Shown: positions 56,184-64,000 of the stretch, in pieces
Numbering within the stretch: the first letter of the stretch is position 1
Layout: every line of letters starts with the position of its first letter
The notes under the pieces: model-generated
What the model saw: the letters and a program-made list of their open reading frames with translations, nothing else
The model's database searches: none
What the model was told of the DNA's origin: nothing
Origin: Limnoglobus roseus
Lineage (GTDB): Bacteria; Planctomycetota; Planctomycetia; Gemmatales; Gemmataceae
DNA length: 64,000 nt
Reading direction: 5' to 3'
NCBI RefSeq assembly: GCF_008254045.1
Contig: NZ_CP042425.1
Span: forward strand, 5,022,001 to 5,086,000
Made by a program: the position numbers and the translations under genes

Positions 56184-57617
56184 TCAGCCGACGTCGAGAA
56201 CGCGCGATGCCTGCTCACAACTCTCCATCAACTGCGTCCGCCACTTGTTGTCGAGGTATCCGCCGGTGATCTCGGCCCAGTCGCGGATCGAAAAGAGGCA
56301 GGTTTTCAGATATTCCACCGCAGCCGGGTCGCGCCGCGGTTCGCCACGGAACACCGGGGACGTGTGGGCGAAGTTCGTCGCCGTCGGAATGAGGGGCGAC
56401 GGTTTGCCCACGCAGCGAGCGGCCAGCCACGCCGCGTCCGGCGGGGTGTTCGCCTCAACTTCGGCGGTGAAGCGACCGGCATCCTCCCGCGATTGGGTGG
56501 TGGCGATCACTTTGCCGTCCGCGATGATTTGCAGCTTCTCGAAGGGCGTGACGCACTCTGCCCGCGCCCGTAATCGTTCGCCTGTCGCGAACGACAAGAT
56601 CGGCCCGTTCGTGATGAACGACTGTCCCGACCGCACTGCTTCGACCCAGGCCGAATAGTTCGGAGATTCACCCATCACTTTCGCGTACGTCCGCATTCCG
56701 CCGAGCGGCACGCGGTTCGAATCCTTGCCGCTACCGCCGATCAGGGGTAGGCGCACGCCAGCGTTCAACAGCCGGTAGTACAAGGGCAATAGCGGCGTTG
56801 TCCGAAGGGTGTCGAATTCGATCGCGTCAACTTTGCCCAGAATGGCGGCGACCAACGCTTCCCCGCCGAAACTCGCGGCCGGCACATCGAACGGGTTCAC
56901 CCAGGTGACGAGCCCCCTCTTCCGGTGGCACTGCTCACACCAGTCGATCAATGACCAGTCGTCGGTATCAAACGGCTCGCCGAACGCCAGCGGGAAGACG
57001 ATGCGGTGGGCGTGAAGCAACCCCAGATTTCCGAGGCCGCGGTGGGCGTTGAGGGTGTTCACGACGACCGCATGCGAACCCGATTCCAGCGACGGAACCT
57101 GTCCGCTGAAGGCCGTCAGGTTCGGCAACGTGACGTGCGTGTTGCCGTCCTGCATCAGTTGTAAGTGGACCTTCGCCAACACGTTCACGACGTTCACGTC
57201 TTCCGCCGCCGCTTCCAACAGCGCCGCGTGCGGCGAGATAAAGTGCGCCCGACTGTCGCCGCTCACCCAGCCGTCGGCCGCGAGGTTGCTCCACCGCTCG
57301 ATGCCGAGGCGGACGGCCATCTGACCCGTGCCGAGGGTGATCGTCTCGTCGAGTGGACGGTGCTCCGGTCCCTTCGTGGCCCGCACCCGCAGTGGCACGC
57401 CAGCCGGGAGTTTGATCTCGCACGCGCCGTCGATGTACGCGAAGTTCTCCCGGCCGATGCGGAGGTTGCCGCCCACATCTTCGCCGACGCCGCAGGCGAA
57501 CGCGGCCAGCCGACCGAGCGGCGGGTAATACTCGCCGCCCGGCCCCGTGACCGAGAGCCGCACGGCCGTGGGCAACTTCGTGGCGGTGTCGTTGATGCGG
57601 AGGTGGATGGTGAGCAT
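56184..57617 (-). CDS. CehA/McbA-like metallohydrolase
   Basis: The protein is 477 aa. It has a beta-sandwich N-terminal part and a PHP-like hydrolase core. In the first metal-binding segment, GDxHxH of the family becomes GDSRAHF, with Arg123 in the position of the first His and His125 as the second. Other features, LNAHRGLGNLG, LLHAHRIV and SFITNGPILSF, agree with CehA/McbA proteins. Metal binding may thus be altered. It follows the M28 gene with no gap (TAA then ATG), so they are likely translated together. Confidence 0.7.
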   Translation of the reverse strand: MLTIHLRINDTATKLPTAVRLSVTGPGGEYYPPLGRLAAFACGVGEDVGGNLRIGRENFAYIDGACEIKLPAGVPLRVRATKGPEHRPLDETITLGTGQMAVRLGIERWSNLAADGWVSGDSRAHFISPHAALLEAAAEDVNVVNVLAKVHLQLMQDGNTHVTLPNLTAFSGQVPSLESGSHAVVVNTLNAHRGLGNLGLLHAHRIVFPLAFGEPFDTDDWSLIDWCEQCHRKRGLVTWVNPFDVPAASFGGEALVAAILGKVDAIEFDTLRTTPLLPLYYRLLNAGVRLPLIGGSGKDSNRVPLGGMRTYAKVMGESPNYSAWVEAVRSGQSFITNGPILSFATGERLRARAECVTPFEKLQIIADGKVIATTQSREDAGRFTAEVEANTPPDAAWLAARCVGKPSPLIPTATNFAHTSPVFRGEPRRDPAAVEYLKTCLFSIRDWAEITGGYLDNKWRTQLMESCEQASRVLDVG

Positions 57618-58685
57618 TTACTTCAAGCCTTGCAGCCAAGTCGTGACGACCTTCGCGACCTCGGCGATTTGCTTGCCGTCGCACTGCTCCGGCGTGTCCG
57701 AGAGTTTGTGCCAGTGCTTGCGGTAGCCGTCGAAGTCGATGATGTCGATGGCCGGGATGCCAACGCGGTTGAGCGCGACGTGGTCGTCACTCACTTCGAT
57801 GCCGAGGGCCGAGACGAACGACCCCGCGCGGGCGTCGGCGGCGGCCTGCCAGAACTGCCGCACGAGCGGTTCGGCCTTGTACCACGAGTTCGCCTCGATG
57901 GCGAACTTCGCGCCGGGGTGGGCGAACAAGTCGAACAGCACGGCCGCCTCGTAGCGGTACTTCAACTTACTCTTGTTCGCGGCGTACTGATCGGCGAAGT
58001 AATCGGAGCCGATGAAGAAGCGGTCGCCGCGAATGCCGCCAAGGCCGGTCGGCTCGAAGATGTACTCCTCGCCGTCGAACAGGACGAAGTCCACGCCGAC
58101 GCCGGTGGGGAAGTCCTTCATAACGTGGGCGAGTTCCATCAGCATCGCCACGCCGGACGTGCCGTCGTTGGCGCTGACGAACGGCTTCCGCCAGTCGTTG
58201 CGGTTCGGCTCCTCGTGGGCCATCGGCCGCGTGTCGTAGTGGGCCGACAGAATCACCCGCCGTTCGCGGTCCGGGAACCACGAGATCGTCAGGTTCGTCA
58301 TCTTCACCTTGTCGCGGCGACTGTCCTGCTTCGCCTCGAACTCCTGCTTCGTGACCTTCCCGCCGAGGTCTTCGAAGTGTTTGACGACGAGTTCCTGCTG
58401 CTTCGCCATGCCGTCAGTGCCGCTGACGCGCGGGCCGAGGTCGCAGAGCTGCTTGAGGTACTTCATCGCCCGGTCGCCGTCGAACGCGATCTCCTTGACG
58501 GCCGCGTTCGCCCCGCCGCGGGTTTCGCCGAACTGTTCCTTCTTCGCCGGCTTGTCCGGATCGAACGCCCCCTGTTCGTGCGGCTTCTCGTCGGCGTGCC
58601 CCTGTTCCCACGGCTTCCAGACGAAGAGCATGAGCGCCGCTCCTAATAGGAAGGCCACCGCGAGGGGTTGCACGATTCGAGACAT
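57618..58685 (-). CDS. membrane-anchored M28 peptidase
   Basis: The protein is 355 aa. Residues 7-26 form a hydrophobic anchor or signal. The catalytic domain carries the M28 di-zinc motifs SAHYDTRP, NDGTSG, DGEEY and SDDHVALNRVGIPAID. The overall pattern is near that of glutaminyl-cyclase-like or aminopeptidase members. The ATG at 58685 has AAAGGA upstream; an ATG 9 nt upstream would leave the Shine-Dalgarno too close. It lies within a three-gene minus-strand run with short or no gaps. Confidence 0.9.
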   Translation of the reverse strand: MSRIVQPLAVAFLLGAALMLFVWKPWEQGHADEKPHEQGAFDPDKPAKKEQFGETRGGANAAVKEIAFDGDRAMKYLKQLCDLGPRVSGTDGMAKQQELVVKHFEDLGGKVTKQEFEAKQDSRRDKVKMTNLTISWFPDRERRVILSAHYDTRPMAHEEPNRNDWRKPFVSANDGTSGVAMLMELAHVMKDFPTGVGVDFVLFDGEEYIFEPTGLGGIRGDRFFIGSDYFADQYAANKSKLKYRYEAAVLFDLFAHPGAKFAIEANSWYKAEPLVRQFWQAAADARAGSFVSALGIEVSDDHVALNRVGIPAIDIIDFDGYRKHWHKLSDTPEQCDGKQIAEVAKVVTTWLQGLK

Positions 58686-58711
58686 CACGAACATCCTTTC
58701 GAACGATTTCG

Positions 58712-59401
58712 TCACCCGGCATCGGGGTAGCCGATTTCGATAACGTCCTCGGCCAAGTCTGCCAACGTGACCTTCGAACCCGCATCGCTTGCCATCGGGT
58801 TATCGTATCGCATCGCCTCCACGAGCTCCGGCGTTAATGGGCGATGCTCATAAATATGGCGCACTTGTTCGACTGTGAGGCTTGGTGCCTCGAATCCATC
58901 CGCGGCCCACGCTTGATAGGTTTCGGGCCGACCGTCCAGGATTGCCAGTAACTCGGCCGAACCGTCAGGATCGTGCCCCGGCGGGAACTGGATTGCCCCT
59001 CGTTGCCATGCAGGGTCCGTTTGTTTCCGCCAGATACAGAAGGTCGTGTCCTTTGTGGAGAACGCCGGTTCGGTCACGGCCTCCGTAAACTCGGAGGGAA
59101 CGGATTCGATCAGACCCGCCCACAACTTCCCATCCCCACCTTTACGGTATGGGGACATGGCAGATTCGTGGTGGAAGCCCTTGAGGTAGCACCCGTGGCG
59201 ATTGAACAAGGCGTAGAACTCGTTCCCAGACCCGTCACGCATTGATCCCATCCGCTCGCCCTTCGCCCATTTCGAGTTGAACGAGTAATAGCGAAACTGC
59301 CAGTCCCGGCAAAGAATCGCGTCGAGCATCGCGAGCGACTTCAGCAACCTTCGGAGGCCGTCCACGTCGGGCAGCTCCGAGAGATCGCGCGTCGAGATCA
59401 T
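58712..59401 (-). CDS. conserved hypothetical protein, unknown function
   Basis: The protein is 229 aa with no signal peptide or membrane helix. It contains YYSFNSKWAKGERMGSMRDG, GNEFYALFNRHGCYLKGFHH and an acidic C-terminus. The GSGNEFYALFNRHG pattern reminds me of a family of small cytosolic proteins without known role; I cannot name it. GGAGG seven nt before the ATG at 59401 fixes the start. It is 26 nt before the M28 gene on the same strand, so the three genes may form an operon. Confidence 0.75.
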   Translation of the reverse strand: MISTRDLSELPDVDGLRRLLKSLAMLDAILCRDWQFRYYSFNSKWAKGERMGSMRDGSGNEFYALFNRHGCYLKGFHHESAMSPYRKGGDGKLWAGLIESVPSEFTEAVTEPAFSTKDTTFCIWRKQTDPAWQRGAIQFPPGHDPDGSAELLAILDGRPETYQAWAADGFEAPSLTVEQVRHIYEHRPLTPELVEAMRYDNPMASDAGSKVTLADLAEDVIEIGYPDAG

Positions 59402-60081
59402 GGGGCGGCCTCCGAGTTGACTGGCACATCTTACCGACGGCAGGCCGGGGAAGATAGCAAGACCGCACATCCGGGGAAGGCAGATTCCTTACGCGAATCT
59501 CATTTTTGCGGGCCGAAATGTCTCGACAGACGCGGCAGGGGTCGTTATGTGCATCGCCTCACTCGGGCGACAAAGTGTCCGATCACCGGGACGGCCGCGA
59601 CGGAGGGGAAAACGCCCCGGCCGGACCGGTGGTGCGGGCCGTGTCAACGGCGCGACGGGTGTGGATTTGTGGGGGCACAAGTCCGCACCCGAGCCGCGAC
59701 AGTCGACAAAGTCGGTCCGGGTGAGCGGGGAGTTTGAAGAGTTTACATTACGGTGGCGAAGTTTCCGTCCGATAAACGCGATGGAGAAGCCGGTCTATCC
59801 CGTCCGGCTTCGCGGGGGACGTAGGTCAGTACGCGCGGAATCACGCTTCAGAGTCCGAACCGCTTGCCCGGCGCCGAAGGATGGTGTGCCGCCGGTCGAT
59901 TGGGGAGTCGCTCGGCAGTTTGCCGGACGGCTCCGGGCGGCGGCGACTCGGCTTCTGAAGTTGAACCTTCCGGGGGACCGGACCTGGCGAGTTGGATTGT
60001 CGAGTTGGTGTTACCCTCGCCGGGGCCGGTGTTGAAGGTTCGAGTGGTCCTGCTACTGGCCGGACATCAGGGAGGATTTCG
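59402..60081. other. 680-nt noncoding leader region upstream of the FliA/WhiG-type sigma gene
   Basis: No credible gene is seen; the frame at 59547-60035 is Arg-rich and out of family. The region must contain the promoters of the minus-strand operon and of the sigma gene. Two features are noted: a CCGATAAA at 59769-59776, resembling the -10 of FliA-type promoters but without a matching -35, and an 8-bp hairpin just below it, 59786-59793 with 59804-59811. Confidence 0.45.
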
Positions 60082-60861
60082 ATGGTGAGCACTCGGATCG
60101 AGACCGACATCCAGCAGGTCTGGCAAGAGTATCGGGCGAACCCGACTCTCGACTTGCGGAATCGGCTGGTCGAGAACTACATGCCGCTCGTCAAGTACAA
60201 CGGTGAGCGCATCTGGGCGCGACTGCCCGATGGTGTGGAACTTGACGACCTCATCAGCGCCGGCATCTTCGGATTGCTGGACGCGATTGAAGCCTTCGAC
60301 TTGTCTCGCGGCGTCAAGTTCGAGACGTATTGTGTGCCGCGGATCCGGGGGGCCATGCTGGACGAACTGCGGACCATGGACTGGGTTCCGCGGCTCGTGC
60401 GGTCCAAGCAGAGCAAGTACGACGCGGCGAACAAGCAACTCGAAACCGCCCTCGGCCGCAAGCCGACCGCGGAGGAACTCGCCGTCCGCCTGCAAATCCC
60501 GATCGAGGAAGTCCAGAAGTACGTGAGCGAGGCCACCGCCGTCGGACTCGTTAGCCTGAACAAGAAGTGGTACGAGACCGATAGTTACAAGGACGTCCGC
60601 GAGATCGACATTCTCGAAGACAAGAAGGCCGAAGACCCGACCCACCGCCTCCAGAACCGCGACCTGATGCGGCTCGTCACCCGCGGCCTCAACCGCAACG
60701 AGCGGCTCATCGTCATCCTCTACTACTACGAGGAGATGACGATGAAGGAGATCGGGGCCACGCTAAACCTCAGCGAGTCGCGCGTCAGTCAGATGCACAG
60801 CAGCATCGTCACCCGCCTGCAAACGCAACTCTGCAAACGCCGCCCGGAGTTCAGCAACTGA
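60082..60861 (+). CDS. FliA/WhiG-type RNA polymerase sigma factor
   Basis: The protein is 259 aa. The order is region 2 (VENYMPLVKYNGERIWARLP, then DDLISAGIFGLLDAIEAFDL and KFETYCVPRIRGAMLDELR), region 3 (LGRKPTAEELAVRLQIPIEE) and region 4 (MKEIGATLNLSESRVSQMHS). This is the FliA/WhiG group used for flagellar or developmental genes. No flagellar gene lies nearby in this window. GGGAGG six nt before the ATG at 60082 fixes the start. A palindromic terminator and a response-regulator gene follow. Confidence 0.93.
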   Translation: MVSTRIETDIQQVWQEYRANPTLDLRNRLVENYMPLVKYNGERIWARLPDGVELDDLISAGIFGLLDAIEAFDLSRGVKFETYCVPRIRGAMLDELRTMDWVPRLVRSKQSKYDAANKQLETALGRKPTAEELAVRLQIPIEEVQKYVSEATAVGLVSLNKKWYETDSYKDVREIDILEDKKAEDPTHRLQNRDLMRLVTRGLNRNERLIVILYYYEEMTMKEIGATLNLSESRVSQMHSSIVTRLQTQLCKRRPEFSN

Positions 60862-60894
60862 CGGCACCGTTCATATAATCATGGGGGCCGACGT

Positions 60895-60922
60895 AAGCCC
60901 ACCCGCGGCCGCGGGTGGGCTT
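60895..60922. terminator. perfect 28-nt palindrome after the sigma factor gene
   Basis: Arms 60895-60908 and 60909-60922 are exact and end in AAGCCC and GGGCTT. It lies 33 nt after the sigma-factor stop and 22 nt before the next start, so it probably terminates or attenuates. Confidence 0.8.
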
Positions 60923-60944
60923 TCCTGTTTTGTGAGTTTCCGCC

Positions 60945-61373
60945 ATGCCACGCATCCTGATCGCCGACGACAACCAGCCGAACGCGGAACTGCTCGAAGC
61001 CCACCTCGACGGCAGCGGCCTCGACACGAAGATTGCCGTGAACGGTGAGGAAACGCTCAAGATCGCGGCCGAGTGGCTGCCGGACGTGGTGTTGCTCGAC
61101 GTGATGATGCCGAAGCTCAGCGGCTTCGAGGTCTGCAAGCGGTTGCGGGCCGACGACCGGACGAAGGACATCGGCGTCCTCATGGTGACGGCCCTCGACC
61201 AACCGACCGACGTTGAACGGGCCGTCGACGTTGGCACCGACGACTTCATTACGAAGCCGATCAACAAGACGGAACTCATTCACCGCGTGAAGGCCCTGCT
61301 TGCCGCGCGGCGGGAAGCCGACCCGATCGACCGCGGCCTCTCTTACTTTCGCCACGTCCAACAAGGAGTTTGA
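60945..61373 (+). CDS. single-domain response regulator
   Basis: The protein is 142 aa, consisting of a CheY-like receiver only. Acidic pocket Asp8-Asp9 (LIADDNQ), phospho-acceptor Asp52 (DVVLLDVMMP), conserved Thr in MVTALD and Lys in FITKPI are all visible. No output domain is attached, so it would pass phosphate or bind a partner. The tail (residues 120-142) is basic. It follows a palindromic terminator, so expression with the sigma gene is uncertain. No histidine kinase is in the window. Confidence 0.93.
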   Translation: MPRILIADDNQPNAELLEAHLDGSGLDTKIAVNGEETLKIAAEWLPDVVLLDVMMPKLSGFEVCKRLRADDRTKDIGVLMVTALDQPTDVERAVDVGTDDFITKPINKTELIHRVKALLAARREADPIDRGLSYFRHVQQGV

Positions 61374-61408
61374 TCGTCCGGCCGTCCGCGGCCTGACCGA
61401 ACGCACCC

Positions 61409-62602
61409 ATGACCACTGCATCCGTGATCCTGAAGCCGAAACGCGCCCAACCCTTCTTCGGCCGCCACCCCTGGGTCTTTGCCGGAGCCGTCGAGAAAGT
61501 GGACGGCAAGCCCGCCGACGGCGACGAGGTCATCCTCCGCACGTCGGCTGGGAATTTCGTCGCCCGCGGGCTGTTCAACAACCATTCGAAGATTCTCGTG
61601 CGGCTCTACTCGTGGGACGAGGCGAAGCCGTTAGACCGCGACTTCTTCCGCGACCGACTCGCCCACGCCATCAAACTGCGGCACGACGTGCTGAAGCTCA
61701 ACCACGGCCCGACGGCGGCGTACCGCGTCTGCTTCAGCGAGAGCGACATCCTCTCCGGGCTGATCGTGGACCGCTACGGCGAATGGCTGACGGCACAGTT
61801 TACGGCCCTTGGGCTGGCGAACCGGCGGGAGATGATCGCGGATATTTTGCGCGAACTGCTAAATCCGCGCGGAATCTACTTGCGCACCGAGAAGGGAATC
61901 GGCAAGTTAGAAGGATGCGAACTGCACGACGGCCTGTTGTCGGGCGAACCGCCGCCGGCCGAGATCGTGATTGAGGAGAACGGTCTCAAGTTCGCCGTGA
62001 ACCTCGCAGAAGGACAGAAGACCGGGTACTACCTCGACCAGCGAGACAACCGGGCGGCCGTCGCGAAGATGTGCGAAGGCAAGCGGGTTCTAGACGCCTT
62101 CAGCTACTCCGGCGGCTTCGGCGTGTACGCCGCGAAGGGTGGGGCGGCGAGTGTCAGTTGCGTCGATGCTTCCGACGCGGCGTTGACCCTTGCGAAGCGG
62201 AACGCGGATCTGAACGGGCTGACCCAGGTGACGACAGCGAAGGCCGACGTCTTCAACCACCTGACGGCACTGGCCCAGGAGAAACAGCAGTTCGACGTGG
62301 TCGTGCTCGACCCGCCGAAGTTCGCCCGCAACCGGGCTGCACTGCCGGACGCGATCCAGGGGTACCGGCGACTGCACAAGTTGGCGATGAAGCTGCTCGC
62401 GCCGGACGGAATTCTCGTGTCGTGCTGCTGCACCGGCCTGATCAAGATGACGGACCTGGAAGAGATCATCGCCCAGGTCGCGATGGACGCCAAGCGGGAC
62501 ACGCAGATTCTCGAGCGCCGCGGGCCGTCGGCCGACCACCCGGTCGCCGTGAGTTGTCGCGAGAGCGGCTACTTGAAGTGCATCGTGAGTCGCGTGACGT
62601 GA
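61409..62602 (+). CDS. rlmI: RlmI-like class I SAM-dependent rRNA methyltransferase
   Basis: The protein is 397 aa, like RlmI, which methylates cytosine 1962 of 23S rNA. The N-terminal PUA domain starts LKPKRAQPFFGRHPWVF. The middle has the EEF domain (VDRYGEWLTAQFTALGL). The Rossmann methyltransferase has VLDAFSYSGGFGVYAAKGGA, a VDASDAALTLAKRNADLNGL acidic segment and DVVVLDPPKFARNRAAL, with the trailing CCCTG. The symbol follows from architecture; RlmI and RlmK-like relatives cannot be told apart by eye. It starts 35 nt after the response-regulator stop. Confidence 0.88.
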   Translation: MTTASVILKPKRAQPFFGRHPWVFAGAVEKVDGKPADGDEVILRTSAGNFVARGLFNNHSKILVRLYSWDEAKPLDRDFFRDRLAHAIKLRHDVLKLNHGPTAAYRVCFSESDILSGLIVDRYGEWLTAQFTALGLANRREMIADILRELLNPRGIYLRTEKGIGKLEGCELHDGLLSGEPPPAEIVIEENGLKFAVNLAEGQKTGYYLDQRDNRAAVAKMCEGKRVLDAFSYSGGFGVYAAKGGAASVSCVDASDAALTLAKRNADLNGLTQVTTAKADVFNHLTALAQEKQQFDVVVLDPPKFARNRAALPDAIQGYRRLHKLAMKLLAPDGILVSCCCTGLIKMTDLEEIIAQVAMDAKRDTQILERRGPSADHPVAVSCRESGYLKCIVSRVT

Positions 62603-62640
62603 TTCGGCATCGGACGCCCGCCTCGTAACCTCGAAGTGGC

Positions 62641-64000
62641 ATGTTCCTCGACTGTTCGTTCGTTCTCCCGGCGGCGGCCCGCGCGACCTACGCGGGCGTG
62701 TCCGTGGCCGACCTGGACGGGGACGGTGAGTTCGAATTTTTCGTCGCTTCGAGGGGGGCGGCGAACCGCATCCTGAAGTACCAGCACGGCAAGTTCTTCG
62801 ACACCGCCCCGCCCGTAGTGGCCGACGCCCGGCGGGACACGCTCGGGGCCGTCGCCGGAGACTTTGACGGCGACGGCCGTGAAGAACTGTACCTGTTGAA
62901 CGGCGAGCCTTTTTCCGACCGCCTCTTCGATTGCCAACCCGATGGCCGCTGGGCCGACCTGTTCGACCAACCCCGCTACCGGCAAGCCCGCAACGCCCAC
63001 GCCAGTCAGTCGGCGGCCGTCCTCGACCGCCGCGGCCGCGGCCGGTACAGCTTCCTGGTTGCGAGTGCCGACCACCCCTTGCGGCTCTTCGAACTGAGTT
63101 CCGCGAACACGATTTGCGACCTGGCCCCGGCGCTGGACTTGCACCACGCCCAAGCGGGCAGCGGGCTGGTCATCGGCCCGATTTCGTCGGACCGGCCGGA
63201 CATCTTCTGCGTGAACGAGGGCGGGCCGAACCTGCTCTACCGCAACACCGGCGTCGGCACGTTCCTGGAAGTGGCCGCCCGGCACGGCTTGCGCGACAGT
63301 GCCGAGCGCAGCCGGGGGGCGATGGTGTTGGACGCCAACGGCGACGGGCGGCTGGACGTGTGCTTCGGCAATCGCGACGGCCCGCACCGGCTGTTCGTCC
63401 GCGAGTCGAACTGCAAGTTCCGCAACGTCGCGACGCCGGCGATGGCCCTGCCGAGCGAGGTGCAAAACGTCGTCGCGGCCGACTTCGACAACGACGGCTT
63501 CGAGGAATTGCTCTTCTTGAACTGCGGCGAATCGAACCGCCTCTTCCGCCGGTCCGCAAACCCCGACGGGTACTGGCAACTGGCCGACCCCGGCACGCTC
63601 GATTCCTGGGGCCTCTCCAGCGGTGGGGCCGCGGTCGCGGACATCGACGGCGACGGTCGGCTGGAGCTACTCGTCAGTAACGGCGATTCCGGGGAACTGC
63701 CGCTGCAACTGTTCAAGTGGCCCGAGGTGGGAAACGCTTGGCTGCGCGTGATGCCGATGACGCGGTTCGGCGCGCCGGCCCGTGGGGCGGTGGTGCGGTT
63801 GATTGCGGCCGGTCGGACGCAGATTCGGGCGATCTGCTCCGGCAGCGGCTATCGCTGCCAAATGGAACCGGTGGCCCACTTCGGGCTGGGCCGGTGCGAC
63901 GAGGTCGAGCAAATTCAGGTGACGTGGCCGGACGACACGACGGCGGTCATCGACCGCCCGGCCACCAACCGCACGCTCGTGGTGCTGTACCCCGGGTCGT
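62641..64000 (+). CDS. FG-GAP/ASPIC-UnbV repeat protein, cut by window edge
   Basis: About 453 codons are visible from the ATG at 62641; the frame stays open to the right edge. There are FG-GAP/VCBS loops, DLDGDGEFEFFV, DFDGDGREELYLL, DANGDGRLDVCFG, DFDNDGFEELLFL and DIDGDGRLELLVS. The last 90 residues form an ASPIC/UnbV-type region (ARGAVVRLIAAGRTQIRAIC, then FGLGRCDEVEQIQVTWPD). No clear signal peptide is seen at this start. Such proteins are CRTAC1-like. The frame is complete through the edge, so the total length is unknown. Confidence 0.88.
   Translation, partial: MFLDCSFVLPAAARATYAGVSVADLDGDGEFEFFVASRGAANRILKYQHGKFFDTAPPVVADARRDTLGAVAGDFDGDGREELYLLNGEPFSDRLFDCQPDGRWADLFDQPRYRQARNAHASQSAAVLDRRGRGRYSFLVASADHPLRLFELSSANTICDLAPALDLHHAQAGSGLVIGPISSDRPDIFCVNEGGPNLLYRNTGVGTFLEVAARHGLRDSAERSRGAMVLDANGDGRLDVCFGNRDGPHRLFVRESNCKFRNVATPAMALPSEVQNVVAADFDNDGFEELLFLNCGESNRLFRRSANPDGYWQLADPGTLDSWGLSSGGAAVADIDGDGRLELLVSNGDSGELPLQLFKWPEVGNAWLRVMPMTRFGAPARGAVVRLIAAGRTQIRAICSGSGYRCQMEPVAHFGLGRCDEVEQIQVTWPDDTTAVIDRPATNRTLVVLYPGS

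Noticed and set aside
59547..60035. Plus-strand frame of 162 codons in the gap before the sigma gene
   Set aside because: The product is Arg-, Gly- and Pro-rich with no recognisable domain and looks like noncoding GC-rich sequence; no ribosome site precedes it.
60895..60922. Palindrome as a phage attachment site
   Set aside because: No tRNA, integrase or duplicated flank is nearby, and the same type of palindrome recurs at several gene ends.

Overview
The window is a GC-rich (roughly 60-65 percent by eye) stretch of bacterial chromosome that looks planctomycete, most likely Gemmataceae. The family content points there: a DUF1559 prepilin-type protein, a DUF1501 protein with a twin-arginine signal, DUF4058, DUF1570, a TTRWSL-type ECF sigma factor next to a membrane Ser/Thr kinase, WD40/HEAT-type proteins, FG-GAP/ASPIC proteins, a tricorn-like protease and a secreted subtilase carrying the LEDRLTP motif. 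No phage, IS element, CRISPR array, rRNA or tRNA gene was recognised. Both ends are cut: folP runs off the left edge and an FG-GAP/ASPIC gene runs off the right edge.

Layout. 1-577 (minus): zinc-ribbon gene overlapping folP. 757-4419 (plus): korA-korB, a 2-oxoacid oxidoreductase pair, then a CBS-domain gene. 4635-8383: DUF1559 pseudopilin-like gene, coupled lipoprotein, secreted GH2 enzyme. 8424-17618: DUF4058, ECF sigma, membrane kinase and two tandem WD40-like paralogues, probably a signalling cluster. 17706-23916: coiled-coil membrane protein, FG-GAP protein, PQQ-type propeller, NADAR protein. 23921-26841 (minus): an alpha-toroid/DUF362 fusion followed by a 2OG-Fe(II) oxygenase, divergent from larC; alaS follows larC. 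30909-38837: DUF58, giant subtilase, DUF1501 and HEAT/TPR genes. 39064-52908: TPR protein, tricorn-like protease, small TPR and poly-acidic proteins, CREST-type membrane protein, cysK, zinc-ribbon membrane protein, zinc-ribbon trypsin-like protease, DUF1570 metalloprotease. 53007-59401: ubiX, a beta-lactamase-like/VanX-like fusion, then a three-gene minus-strand run (unknown protein, M28 peptidase, CehA/McbA-like). 60082-64000: FliA/WhiG-type sigma factor, single-domain response regulator, RlmI-like methyltransferase, partial FG-GAP/ASPIC gene.

The most unusual non-gene signal is a set of hairpins. Six near-perfect palindromes share the ends AAGCCC...GGGCTT. Four sit at gene ends like terminators, one lies between korA and korB, and one is embedded in frame inside larC, at the junction of its two domains. 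Four further gaps hold perfect or near-perfect inverted repeats of 19-32 bp, and one gap holds a nested repeat element built on GCAAAGCCGCC. The most unusual proteins are the alpha-toroid/DUF362 fusion, the serine hydrolase/VanX fusion, the kinase with a 72-residue tandem duplication and a poly-Asp/Glu protein. Three proteins share an N-terminal zinc ribbon with identical CxxC-x16-CxxC spacing.
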